This document shows, in pieces, positions 40,865-49,181 of a DNA stretch of 64,000 nt. The notes beneath the pieces are model-generated. The model was not told the origin of the DNA and searched no databases. It was given only the letters and a program-made list of their open reading frames with translations. A program made the translations under genes and the position numbers. Source of the stretch: Alphaproteobacteria bacterium (GTDB lineage: Bacteria; Pseudomonadota; Alphaproteobacteria; JAJFIK01); the NCBI GenBank assembly GCA_021774965.1, contig JAJFIL010000308.1, forward strand, positions 1-64,000. The letters run 5' to 3'. The stretch's first letter is position 1. Every line of letters begins with the position of its first letter.

Positions 40865-42770
40865 CGGCTCTTGCCTCACTTGTTACATCCTGCCCGCCAG
40901 AGCTTTGCTGCAGTTTCCCCACAGCGACCTGATGGCCCGCGCCTAACTCTACCATGGTGGGGGCCTGATCAAAGCCAAGACGATATTTGCCGGGCCAGGC
41001 CTCCGGGTTGGAAGCTCGGCCTTGCAATATCTCGTCCAGGTCCAGTTTTTGCGCCAAATCGGGCGAGGGTATGGCCTGCATCAGGGCCTTTGTGTAGGGG
41101 TGTTGCGGGTCCTTGAAAAGGGCGGCTTTCGGCCCTTGTTCCACGATCCGCCCCGCTGCCATCACCGCCACATGATCGGCGATATAGTCCACCACCGCCA
41201 GATTATGGCTCACAAAGAGATAAGTGAGCCCCAGGGCGCTCTTGAGGTCCTTGAGCAAATTGAGGATTTGTGCCTGAACGGAAACATCCAGCGCAGACAC
41301 CGGCTCGTCCAGAATCAGGACCTCAGGCTCCAACGCCAGAGCCCTGGCGATGCCGATGCGCTGGCGCTGACCTCCAGAAAATGCGTGCGGATAGCGCCGG
41401 GCAAATTCGGGGTCCAGCCCCACTAGGCGCAGAAGGTGTGCGACCCGCGTGCGCATTTCCGCAGGTCCGCAAAGGCGGTGGATCTCCATGGGCTCGGCCA
41501 GGATTTCGTGAACCGTCATGCGCGGATCAAGAGAGGCCTGAGGGTCCTGAAAGACATATTGAACCTTGCGGCAATAATCGCGCGCGGGTTCTCCTTCAAG
41601 AGTGCTCACATCAAACGAGCCATTGGGATCGTTGTAGGTGACGGTGCCTTCGTCAGGGGAAAAGGCCCGCGCGATGGTTTTGGCCAGGGTGGTTTTGCCG
41701 GAACCCGATTCCCCCACCAGGCCAAGGCAGCTGCCTCGATTGAGCGTCAGGGATACACCATTGATGGCGATGGTCTTTACCCCTTCGCCGCGGCCCCAGC
41801 TGTTGGCCTTCTTGGCGGTGAAGCTTTTGCTGACACCGCTGATCTCAATAAGAGGCGTGCCTTCTGCGGCTCGGTCGTCACTTTGCGGAAGGTCTCTAAT
41901 CCCGCCGTTGATTTCTGGGGCGACCTGCCGCAAAGGCGTGAGGCGTGTATCAGCATCCAGCCCCATGCGCGGCACCGCTCCCATCAGCGCTTTAAGATAA
42001 GGGTGCTCGGGACGTTCAAAAAGATCCGTTGTGGTGCCGGCCTCCATGACCTCGCCGCCATAAAGGACCACCACTTCATCCGCCAGGTTGGCGACGACGC
42101 CTAGATCATGGGTGATGAACAAAACCCCCATGTCGGAATCGCATTGAAGATCAATGATCAACTTCAGGATTTGCGCTTGGATGGTAACGTCCAGCGCCGT
42201 GGTGGGCTCGTCGGCGATCAACAAAGCAGGCTTGCAGATCAGGGCCATGGCGATCACCGCGCGCTGGCGCATGCCCCCTGAAAGCTCAAATGGAAATTTG
42301 TGTAGCGCGCCCTCAGGATCAGGAAAGCCAACGCGGGTCAGCATTTCCAGCGCGTGGGCTGCGGTCTCTTGCTTGCTGCCTTTCTCGTGCAGGCGCCAGG
42401 CCTCGCCGATTTGATCACCAATGGTATGCACCGGTGAGAGGGCCGTCATGGGCTCTTGAAAGATCATGGCGACGCGGCTGCCGCGCAACTCTCGGAAGAT
42501 GCGCCCGCGCGGGTCTTGCTGGGCCAGATCCAGCGCGCCATTCGCGCCTTCAGGATCATCAAAGGCAATACTGCCTGATTTGATGCTGGCCGATTGAGGC
42601 AGAATACCCATGACGGCCTGACACAGGACGGATTTGCCAGACCCGCTTTCGCCCACCAGCGCCACGGTCTTGCCGCGAGGTACGCGCAGGCTTGCACCGT
42701 TCAGGGCACGGACGGATCCACCGGGCAGGCTGAAATCAACGCACAGGCCTTCGACCTTCAGGATGTCCAC
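40857..42770 (-). CDS. Oligopeptide ABC transporter, fused tandem ATPase (YejF type)
   Basis: Two complete NBDs: [38 protein letters not shown] and [38 protein letters not shown]. Confidence 0.95.
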   Translation of the reverse strand: MDILKVEGLCVDFSLPGGSVRALNGASLRVPRGKTVALVGESGSGKSVLCQAVMGILPQSASIKSGSIAFDDPEGANGALDLAQQDPRGRIFRELRGSRVAMIFQEPMTALSPVHTIGDQIGEAWRLHEKGSKQETAAHALEMLTRVGFPDPEGALHKFPFELSGGMRQRAVIAMALICKPALLIADEPTTALDVTIQAQILKLIIDLQCDSDMGVLFITHDLGVVANLADEVVVLYGGEVMEAGTTTDLFERPEHPYLKALMGAVPRMGLDADTRLTPLRQVAPEINGGIRDLPQSDDRAAEGTPLIEISGVSKSFTAKKANSWGRGEGVKTIAINGVSLTLNRGSCLGLVGESGSGKTTLAKTIARAFSPDEGTVTYNDPNGSFDVSTLEGEPARDYCRKVQYVFQDPQASLDPRMTVHEILAEPMEIHRLCGPAEMRTRVAHLLRLVGLDPEFARRYPHAFSGGQRQRIGIARALALEPEVLILDEPVSALDVSVQAQILNLLKDLKSALGLTYLFVSHNLAVVDYIADHVAVMAAGRIVEQGPKAALFKDPQHPYTKALMQAIPSPDLAQKLDLDEILQGRASNPEAWPGKYRLGFDQAPTMVELGAGHQVAVGKLQQSSGGQDVTSEARADA

Positions 42771-43354
42771 GGAATGCCCTCCGCGGTTTCAATGCCGGTA
42801 GCTTCCAGATTGGCAAGGGTCGCTTCGTCCAGCATAAGGCCGCGTTGCTGAGCAGCCGTCCAGGCCTCCCGCAACACCGGCTGAAAGGCTTCGTGGGTGC
42901 CATCAAAGGTGAGGGAGATTTTTGCGCCGTTGGCGTCTGTGCCAATCAGCTTGACCATCATCCAGCCGCTTTGTTCTGATTCTTTACGGCGAGAGAAAAA
43001 GCGCAGCTTGAGCTCCTTGAGATCGGCCCAATCCAGGCGCTGTTTGCGGACCATGATCAGGCCCGAGGGGTCCATTGGATTGCGCCAGCCAAAGGTGGTG
43101 CCGTCTTCATCCAGCTCAAGGCGTAAACCATGCCGCCATAAGGTGTGTCCCAGATAGATCACGAACGCCAGGCTCAACAGTCCCGTCAGAAACCAGATGA
43201 AGGTGCCGGGAGTTGTCGCGGTCCACAGGGCAATCATGATCGCAAGGGTTAAGATCACGCGCACATAGTCCCAAATCAGCGCGCGCCAATCCGCATGAAA
43301 GGCATAGCGGGGGGCGGCTCCGGGAATTCGGTTTGCGGCGTGATCGTCACTCAT
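42758..43354 (-). CDS. Hypothetical membrane protein
   Basis: Two TM segments; overlaps start of the downstream ATPase gene by 13 nt. Confidence 0.65.
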   Translation of the reverse strand: MSDDHAANRIPGAAPRYAFHADWRALIWDYVRVILTLAIMIALWTATTPGTFIWFLTGLLSLAFVIYLGHTLWRHGLRLELDEDGTTFGWRNPMDPSGLIMVRKQRLDWADLKELKLRFFSRRKESEQSGWMMVKLIGTDANGAKISLTFDGTHEAFQPVLREAWTAAQQRGLMLDEATLANLEATGIETAEGIPWTS

Positions 43355-43363
43355 GATTGCACA

Positions 43364-44494
43364 CTAGGAAGCCGCAGTAGTCCCGCGCAACCCTTTAAGG
43401 ATCACAGGCACGTTTGAAGTGCCCGAAAGGTTAAGAGCGGGCGCTTTGGAAAGGTCTCTTGCCGCGTTAACGGCTTTGATCAGGCCCGCCGGATTAAGGC
43501 TTTCCGTGCTCAAGGCAATGGCCAGCCCGCGCTCTGAAAAACGTGTCGCGCGCAGACCCTGCTCTGTTTGGCCCGCTTCGGCATAAGGCACCAAAACCGG
43601 CTTGGTTCCCAGCGCCACCGCCTCGGCGACAGTGTTATAGCCCGCCTCGCTGATGGAGATCTCGGCCCGGGCCAGATGGTCCATAAAGTCAGCCCCAAAG
43701 GGATGCACATGAACTTGAGCGTTCTTGGGTGCCGGCTCATCAAGATCCGGCGGCACGAAGATATGCCAGGGCGCATCAATGGTGGCAGATTTATCTCCGG
43801 TCTCGACGGCAACTCCCAGCAGCACTTCGCCTGAAGGGCTTGATCCTGCGGAAACCACAACACCTGATTTTGAACTCAGCTGTGGAGGGGATGGCGCGAT
43901 ATAGCCCGTGTAATGCAAGGGGGCCCCGGCCCCAGCCACAAATGGCGCTGTCTCTTCTAGCCCGATGATGTCTTTATCTCCGTGGACCAGCACGGCATCG
44001 AAGTGATCGGCCAGCCGCTCGCCCATCTCCGCCATCTTGGTGGGCTCGGCCTTGGGCTCGATAATGTCCCGCACCGAAGAGATGATCAGCGGCGCTGTGG
44101 GCAGGGCTCGGGCCGCCTCAATCAGGGCCAGGACTTCGGCGGCAAATTTTCGCCTGCCAAAGGGAAACAACTCGATCAGCACAATGCCCGGAGCAGAGGT
44201 CGCCAGCGTTTCCAACATGGCGCAGCGGCGCATCTGCCAATAGGCCTCATCGGGTGCTTCTCCCCGTGCGCTTAAAAGCCCTGTATACTGATGATTGGAG
44301 GTAGCAAGACTTGGCAGCTGATGAGCGGTAACCCCATCAATCCCCGCGAACGCCTCACGCCCCTCAGGGCCACCTGCCACCACGGTAACCTCCATGCCGG
44401 ATTGCGCGCAGGCAGCGGCAATTCGCGCCATACGCCGTACATGGCCCTTGCCAAAAAGATGCTGCACCCAAATGAAAAGCGACGGCGTGCTCAT
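43364..44494 (-). CDS. GT28/MurG-like glycosyltransferase A
   Basis: WVQHLFGKGHVRRMARIAAAC; ISEAGYNTVAEAVALGTKPVLVPYAEAGQTEQGLRA. Confidence 0.8.
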   Translation of the reverse strand: MSTPSLFIWVQHLFGKGHVRRMARIAAACAQSGMEVTVVAGGPEGREAFAGIDGVTAHQLPSLATSNHQYTGLLSARGEAPDEAYWQMRRCAMLETLATSAPGIVLIELFPFGRRKFAAEVLALIEAARALPTAPLIISSVRDIIEPKAEPTKMAEMGERLADHFDAVLVHGDKDIIGLEETAPFVAGAGAPLHYTGYIAPSPPQLSSKSGVVVSAGSSPSGEVLLGVAVETGDKSATIDAPWHIFVPPDLDEPAPKNAQVHVHPFGADFMDHLARAEISISEAGYNTVAEAVALGTKPVLVPYAEAGQTEQGLRATRFSERGLAIALSTESLNPAGLIKAVNAARDLSKAPALNLSGTSNVPVILKGLRGTTAAS

Positions 44495-45117
44495 GAGGGC
44501 GCGCGCTGTCTTAAAGGCACGTTCAGCTCTTCTACCTCCAACATGCCATGTTCATTCAGTTGCAGAATATGCGCCGCGGTCCATTTCAGTTTCACTGGTT
44601 CAGGGGGCAGCATGTCCCAGCTCAAGGCGGACGCTAGGGCTGCGCGAATGACGCCCTTATGGGTAATCACGCCATAGATGCCTTTATAGTCGCCGCCACA
44701 ACCTCCATCGTTCTCAATATTCCTATTCCGCGCCCAGTCCAGAACGCGGGCCTGAACCTCAACGGGGCTTTCCCCGCCAGGGGGGCGAAAGTGAATGCCG
44801 CGATCTTCATGAGCTTTCATGCCGGCGGGATCTTCGTCGCGCAGCTGCTGTACCGTGCGCCCTTCCCAATGGGCCCAATCCATCTCTGTCAGCCGCGGAT
44901 CGGGGGTCGCATCCGCAATGCCAAGGGCCTCGGCGGTCTGCCGCGCTCGAGCAAGAGGGCTGGTATACCAAATGGCATCATCCAGAAGAGCTGGTGCGCG
45001 CAAAGCCTCCATGGTGGCAAGACCCTCCGAAGAAAGATCTGTATCCCGCAGGCCCTGAATGCGCTTTTGCTTGTTCCATTCCGTAAGCCCGTGACGGATA
45101 AACCCGATGCGGATCAA
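44491..45117 (-). CDS. Histidine phosphatase (phosphoglycerate mutase-like)
   Basis: IGFIRHGLTEWNKQKRIQGLRDTDLSSEG; YTSPLARARQTAEALG. Confidence 0.9.
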   Translation of the reverse strand: MIRIGFIRHGLTEWNKQKRIQGLRDTDLSSEGLATMEALRAPALLDDAIWYTSPLARARQTAEALGIADATPDPRLTEMDWAHWEGRTVQQLRDEDPAGMKAHEDRGIHFRPPGGESPVEVQARVLDWARNRNIENDGGCGGDYKGIYGVITHKGVIRAALASALSWDMLPPEPVKLKWTAAHILQLNEHGMLEVEELNVPLRQRAPS

Positions 45118-46160
45118 AACGCACCTCCAATAGTATCATTCAGAGTACGGAGGAACTGCGCCTTGGAGAAGTTCGCTTCCACATGGGCGCGGCCTCTTTC
45201 CGCCATGGCTTTGCGCACGGTCTCATCCGCCAATCCATCAATGGCAGCGGCCATGTCTTCAGGCTCCGGCCCTGTCAGGCACGCTGTTTCTGGCGTAAGG
45301 ATGCCGCGCAGGGCCGGGTTATCGATGGCGACCACAGGCAGGCCTGCCGCCTGGGCCTCAAGATATACCACCCCCAGCCCTTCGCCGTGTCCCGGCCAGA
45401 CAAAAACATCCGCAGCCCCATAGGATCGGATCAGATGCTCGTGGTTCATGGGGCCTGCGAAGTTAATGCGCATACCAAATTCCGCAAACAGGCCCACCAC
45501 GCGCTCATGAGCAGGACCGTCGCCTGCCACGGTCAGGGACCAGGGCACGGTCAGATGTCTCAGCGCCCGGGCGAGAGTGCGATAGCTATCCAGCTTGTCC
45601 CCCTCCCGCATCATGGCAGTTGTGTGCAGGCGCAGTCCCGTATGAGGCGGCAAGTGTGGGGCCTCCCACGCCTCCGGATCAATCCAGGGGCGAAGCTCGG
45701 TCACTGTTTTCAAACCCTCTGCCTCAAGGGCGGGCAGATCGCGAGGGCAGGTAGAGAAAATCGCCTGCGCTTGGTGAATTGCGTCTCGCGCCAGCTTATA
45801 CCCCTCCGCCCACTGATCATTGGCGCGGCGAGGGGAGAGGGAGGCTTCGGCGATGAAATAGGGAATACCTTGGGCCGCAGCAATCTCAGGCCCCAGAAGA
45901 TCAGGCGCCTTGTAGTAGACGTGATAGGTAAACCAGGCATCGAATTTCTGGGCCTTCAGACGCTCAATTTCCGCCTCCGCCTCTTTACGGAACCCAGGCA
46001 GGGCCGTGGGCTCCGGCGCCCAAGTTTTAAGGCGTGAGACCAGGAAGACGTCATGGCCTAAATCCTTCAACCCTTCCATAATTTGCCGGGCAATCAATCT
46101 GTCCCCGGAGGGCTGGCCATCATCAGGCACATTCATGGGGGCGTAAAAAGCTATTTTCAA
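45114..46160 (-). CDS. Glycosyltransferase family 4
   Basis: LTVAGDGPAHERVVGLF; VFVWPGHGEGLGVVYLEAQAAGLPVVAID. Confidence 0.88.
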   Translation of the reverse strand: MKIAFYAPMNVPDDGQPSGDRLIARQIMEGLKDLGHDVFLVSRLKTWAPEPTALPGFRKEAEAEIERLKAQKFDAWFTYHVYYKAPDLLGPEIAAAQGIPYFIAEASLSPRRANDQWAEGYKLARDAIHQAQAIFSTCPRDLPALEAEGLKTVTELRPWIDPEAWEAPHLPPHTGLRLHTTAMMREGDKLDSYRTLARALRHLTVPWSLTVAGDGPAHERVVGLFAEFGMRINFAGPMNHEHLIRSYGAADVFVWPGHGEGLGVVYLEAQAAGLPVVAIDNPALRGILTPETACLTGPEPEDMAAAIDGLADETVRKAMAERGRAHVEANFSKAQFLRTLNDTIGGAF

Positions 46161-47434
46161 CGTGAGGTCTCCTCAACAGGTGTGGCGCTAGGTGGCGCGG
46201 CATTGGGCGGCGCGGCGCTAGGAATGCGTTTTGCGAATAATGCAGCCAGTCTATCTGCCCAGTTGCGACTATCAAACCCGGCGCGAACAGAGCGCTGCCC
46301 GTTGTGGGCAAGGTGCTGGCGCAGCGGTTTATCCTGGGCCAGTCGCGTAATAGCATTCGCCATCTCTGCGGGGTCGCTTGAAGGCACCAGCAATCCGGTC
46401 TGCTCATGGGTGATCAGCTCGGATATGGCGCCTGCGTCGGTTGCCACTACGGCACAGCCCATGGCCATGGCCTCAGCTAAAACATTGGGAATGCCGTCAC
46501 GATCCCCGTCAGGCTGATTGGTGCTGGCCAGAACAAAGATGTCTCCTCGCCCCAACAGGTCAATAACCTCCCCTTGAGGCTGGCTGCCCCGCCAGGTCGT
46601 GCGAGAGGCAAGGCCAAGGGTATTTGACTGTTCCTTCAAGCCATCCAGCAAAGGCCCCCCGCCGATATGCTCAAAACTCCAGTTCAGCTCAGGGGGCAAG
46701 GCAGCGAATGCCTCTAAAAGATGCTCATAGCCTTTCTTGGGCACGCCGCGCCCAACGGAAATGATGCGCAGGGCTCCGTCGCCAACTTCAAGCTCTGTAG
46801 ACGGATTAAACCGCGCAAGATCTATCCCGTGATACATAAGGTCCACGGGGCCTGCCTTCGGGGTGCCAAGTCCATTGAGATGATCGGCCCCGGCGCGGGT
46901 GCAGGTCGCGCCAAACAAGGCCTCGGGCAGTTTCTCTTCAATCTCCCAATTCGGAATGGTCCAGATGTCCTTGGCGTGGGCGGAAAAGCTCCATTCCCGA
47001 CCCGTGATCAGTGCGGCATAGCGGGCAACGGAGGCCGGGGTGTGCAGGAAGTGAGCGTGAAAATGAGTGACCTCTGGCGGCACTTCCGCGGCCAGCACCA
47101 TGGCCTGACCAAAGCGCCGGGCCCGGTTGCGGGTAACGTCCCGGGCCCCATCCCGGGCAAAGCAGGCGCGGGCCGCAAGATAACCCGGCAAAATGCGCAC
47201 CTTGCGCCAGGCCTTGATCACCCGGGCGGGCTCGTCATGAAGATATTCCGGCAGGTAGCTTACCGGTGCCTTGATTGCGTCATGCACCGGGTGGGTCTGG
47301 ATATCTGTGGGGGCTCGCAGGGAGTAGATACTGATCTGAAACCCGCGCGCCTCCAGACTGGCAATCTCTTGTGCGATGAAAGTTTCCGACAGGCGCGGAT
47401 AGCCCTTCAGGATAAATCCGATGTGACCGGTCAT
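46157..47434 (-). CDS. Glycosyltransferase family 4 (start at MTGHIGFILKGYPRLSETF)
   Basis: GYPRLSETFIAQEIASLEARG; IISVGRGVPKKGYEHLLEAFA; GIPNVLAEAMAMGCAVVATDAGAISELI. Confidence 0.9.
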   Translation of the reverse strand: MTGHIGFILKGYPRLSETFIAQEIASLEARGFQISIYSLRAPTDIQTHPVHDAIKAPVSYLPEYLHDEPARVIKAWRKVRILPGYLAARACFARDGARDVTRNRARRFGQAMVLAAEVPPEVTHFHAHFLHTPASVARYAALITGREWSFSAHAKDIWTIPNWEIEEKLPEALFGATCTRAGADHLNGLGTPKAGPVDLMYHGIDLARFNPSTELEVGDGALRIISVGRGVPKKGYEHLLEAFAALPPELNWSFEHIGGGPLLDGLKEQSNTLGLASRTTWRGSQPQGEVIDLLGRGDIFVLASTNQPDGDRDGIPNVLAEAMAMGCAVVATDAGAISELITHEQTGLLVPSSDPAEMANAITRLAQDKPLRQHLAHNGQRSVRAGFDSRNWADRLAALFAKRIPSAAPPNAAPPSATPVEETSR

Positions 47435-47494
47435 GGCGTTGGCCTTTGATGGCAATAGGCCTGCGAAGCTGATGGAGAGTGCAATAACGAAATC

Positions 47495-47832
47495 TCTACC
47501 GCGGCATTCCGGTTTAGATCCAAACGCCCATGGACGTGCCGCGTGCCTACGGCATCCCCCCCATCCTGACCTTCCCCCTCGCAGGGGGGAAGGGACGAAA
47601 ACCGTACAATTGCGCCACAAAACACCTCCCCCTTGAGCAGGGGGGAGGTCCGAGTGAAGCGAGGGGTGGGGGTGGCAGACCACCGTTGGGCACAAATGAA
47701 AACAAAGTCTCCGTTTTCGCAATCTGTTTCGATCCCAGCAAACCATTGCAGTCGAAACAACTCCTGCAGAGTTAAACCGGACAACAACAGATCAAGTCCC
47801 GCTATGACCAGAAATTTGAGTTTCAATTCCAT
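47495..47832. repeat. MITE-like dispersed repeat, copy 2
   Basis: CCGGTTTAGATCCAAACGCCCATG...GAGTTAAACCGGACAACAACAGATCAAGTCCCGCTATGACC...TTTGAGTTT aligned to copy 1. Confidence 0.8.
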
Positions 47833-47861
47833 AATATCTCATCGACCTCGGTTGGAACCGC

Positions 47862-49058
47862 TCAGCGCCGCCGCGCCCGCTTGAGATAGGGCTGGATCCG
47901 GTCGCAGATCGTGTCAAACCCGCTCAAGGCATCGGCAGAAAGGGCTGCCGAGGGGCGAGGCATATTGGGTAGAATGCGCATAGCATCCGCCATTACGTCC
48001 GCATATCGCGGCGCGCCGCCCGCTTCCATTGGGTCAATCAAGACATGACACAGGCCAAGGGTTTCGGCGCGATTGGCGCGTATGGTCTGTTCCGCGCGAG
48101 GGGTCATGCGCGGCACGATCAAGGAAGGCTTGTCATGGCTGAGGATTTCGCAAAATGTGTTATAGCCCCCCATGGCCACCACACCGGAGGATTTGGCCAT
48201 GAAGTGCTCAATCCGCGCATCAAAGACCAAAGTCTCCACATTGGAAAGCTTTGCTGCACGGGCTTCAAAACCGTCGCGCGCCTCGGGTGGCAAAAATGGT
48301 CCGTATACGATCAATGCAGGAAGAAGATCCTTGCCCGACGTCTCATAGGCTGACAGAACCCAATCGATCAGCCCGGCGCCGTCACCGCCTCCGCCGGGGG
48401 TCACCAGCAAGAACTTATCCTTGGTCACCTCGGGCCAAACTTCGGGCAAAGTGTATTCGGGCAAGGGGCGCGGCAGATACCCCGTGAAGGTGGTTTTCTC
48501 CCGTGTTCCCTCGGGAAGCTCCAGGCCCTCCAGCGGGTCGGAAATGTCATCCGGGCCATAGGCCCATATTTCATCGTAAAGCGGCAGGGCATCGAACGCG
48601 CCTTTGCGCTCCCACTCCGCGCTCAAGGATTTGGTCTCGTCCAGCACATCGCGCAGCCCCAGAACCAGCCGGGTGCCCCGGTCCTTGAGCAGGGGCAGGG
48701 TGGATTTCAGCTCTCCGCGCAGCCCCCAGGGCTCTTTGTCCACGATGAAGACATCCGGGGCGAAGGTTTCCGCCGTATGCTCGATGATGGAGCTGCGCAA
48801 GGCCATGGTCTGATCCAGCTCGATATGTAGCCCAAGGGAGGTGTAAGCCCCGTTGCGGAGCTTGATCACCCCCGGCACGCGGACGAAATCCACCCGTGCC
48901 TTAAAGTCAAAGCTGCCTATCAGGGGCGAGCCGGACAGGATCAGCACCGAAAGGCGCGAATAGTTCTCCACCAGGGCATGGGCAATGGCCCGGGCGCGGC
49001 GCAAATGGCCCAACCCGAAGGTGTCATGGCTATAGATAAGAACCCGAGCGCCGTTCAT
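47862..49058 (-). CDS. GT28/MurG-like glycosyltransferase B
   Basis: LIYSHDTFGLGHLRRARAIAHALV; VTPGGGGDGAGL; VAMGGYNTFCEILSHDKPSLIVPR. Confidence 0.85.
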   Translation of the reverse strand: MNGARVLIYSHDTFGLGHLRRARAIAHALVENYSRLSVLILSGSPLIGSFDFKARVDFVRVPGVIKLRNGAYTSLGLHIELDQTMALRSSIIEHTAETFAPDVFIVDKEPWGLRGELKSTLPLLKDRGTRLVLGLRDVLDETKSLSAEWERKGAFDALPLYDEIWAYGPDDISDPLEGLELPEGTREKTTFTGYLPRPLPEYTLPEVWPEVTKDKFLLVTPGGGGDGAGLIDWVLSAYETSGKDLLPALIVYGPFLPPEARDGFEARAAKLSNVETLVFDARIEHFMAKSSGVVAMGGYNTFCEILSHDKPSLIVPRMTPRAEQTIRANRAETLGLCHVLIDPMEAGGAPRYADVMADAMRILPNMPRPSAALSADALSGFDTICDRIQPYLKRARRR

Positions 49059-49181
49059 CATTGCCACCCCAATTACGACCCTTATTACGGCCTAAATACG
49101 ACTTCTACCGCAGCCTCTATTCTGGCCTCTATTCTGGCCAATGCCGCCTTGTCCCAAAACGTGCCCCGAGGCTAAGGTGCG

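Noticed and set aside
47435-47746. N-terminal extension of the GT4 ORF (46157-47746)
   Set aside because: The extension runs through the MITE-like repeat; MTGHIGFILKGYPRLSETF at 47434 is the normal GT4 N-terminus
49113-49140. CCTCTATTCTGG x2 direct repeat upstream of the ABC-like gene
   Set aside because: Only two short 12-bp units; too little to argue for function
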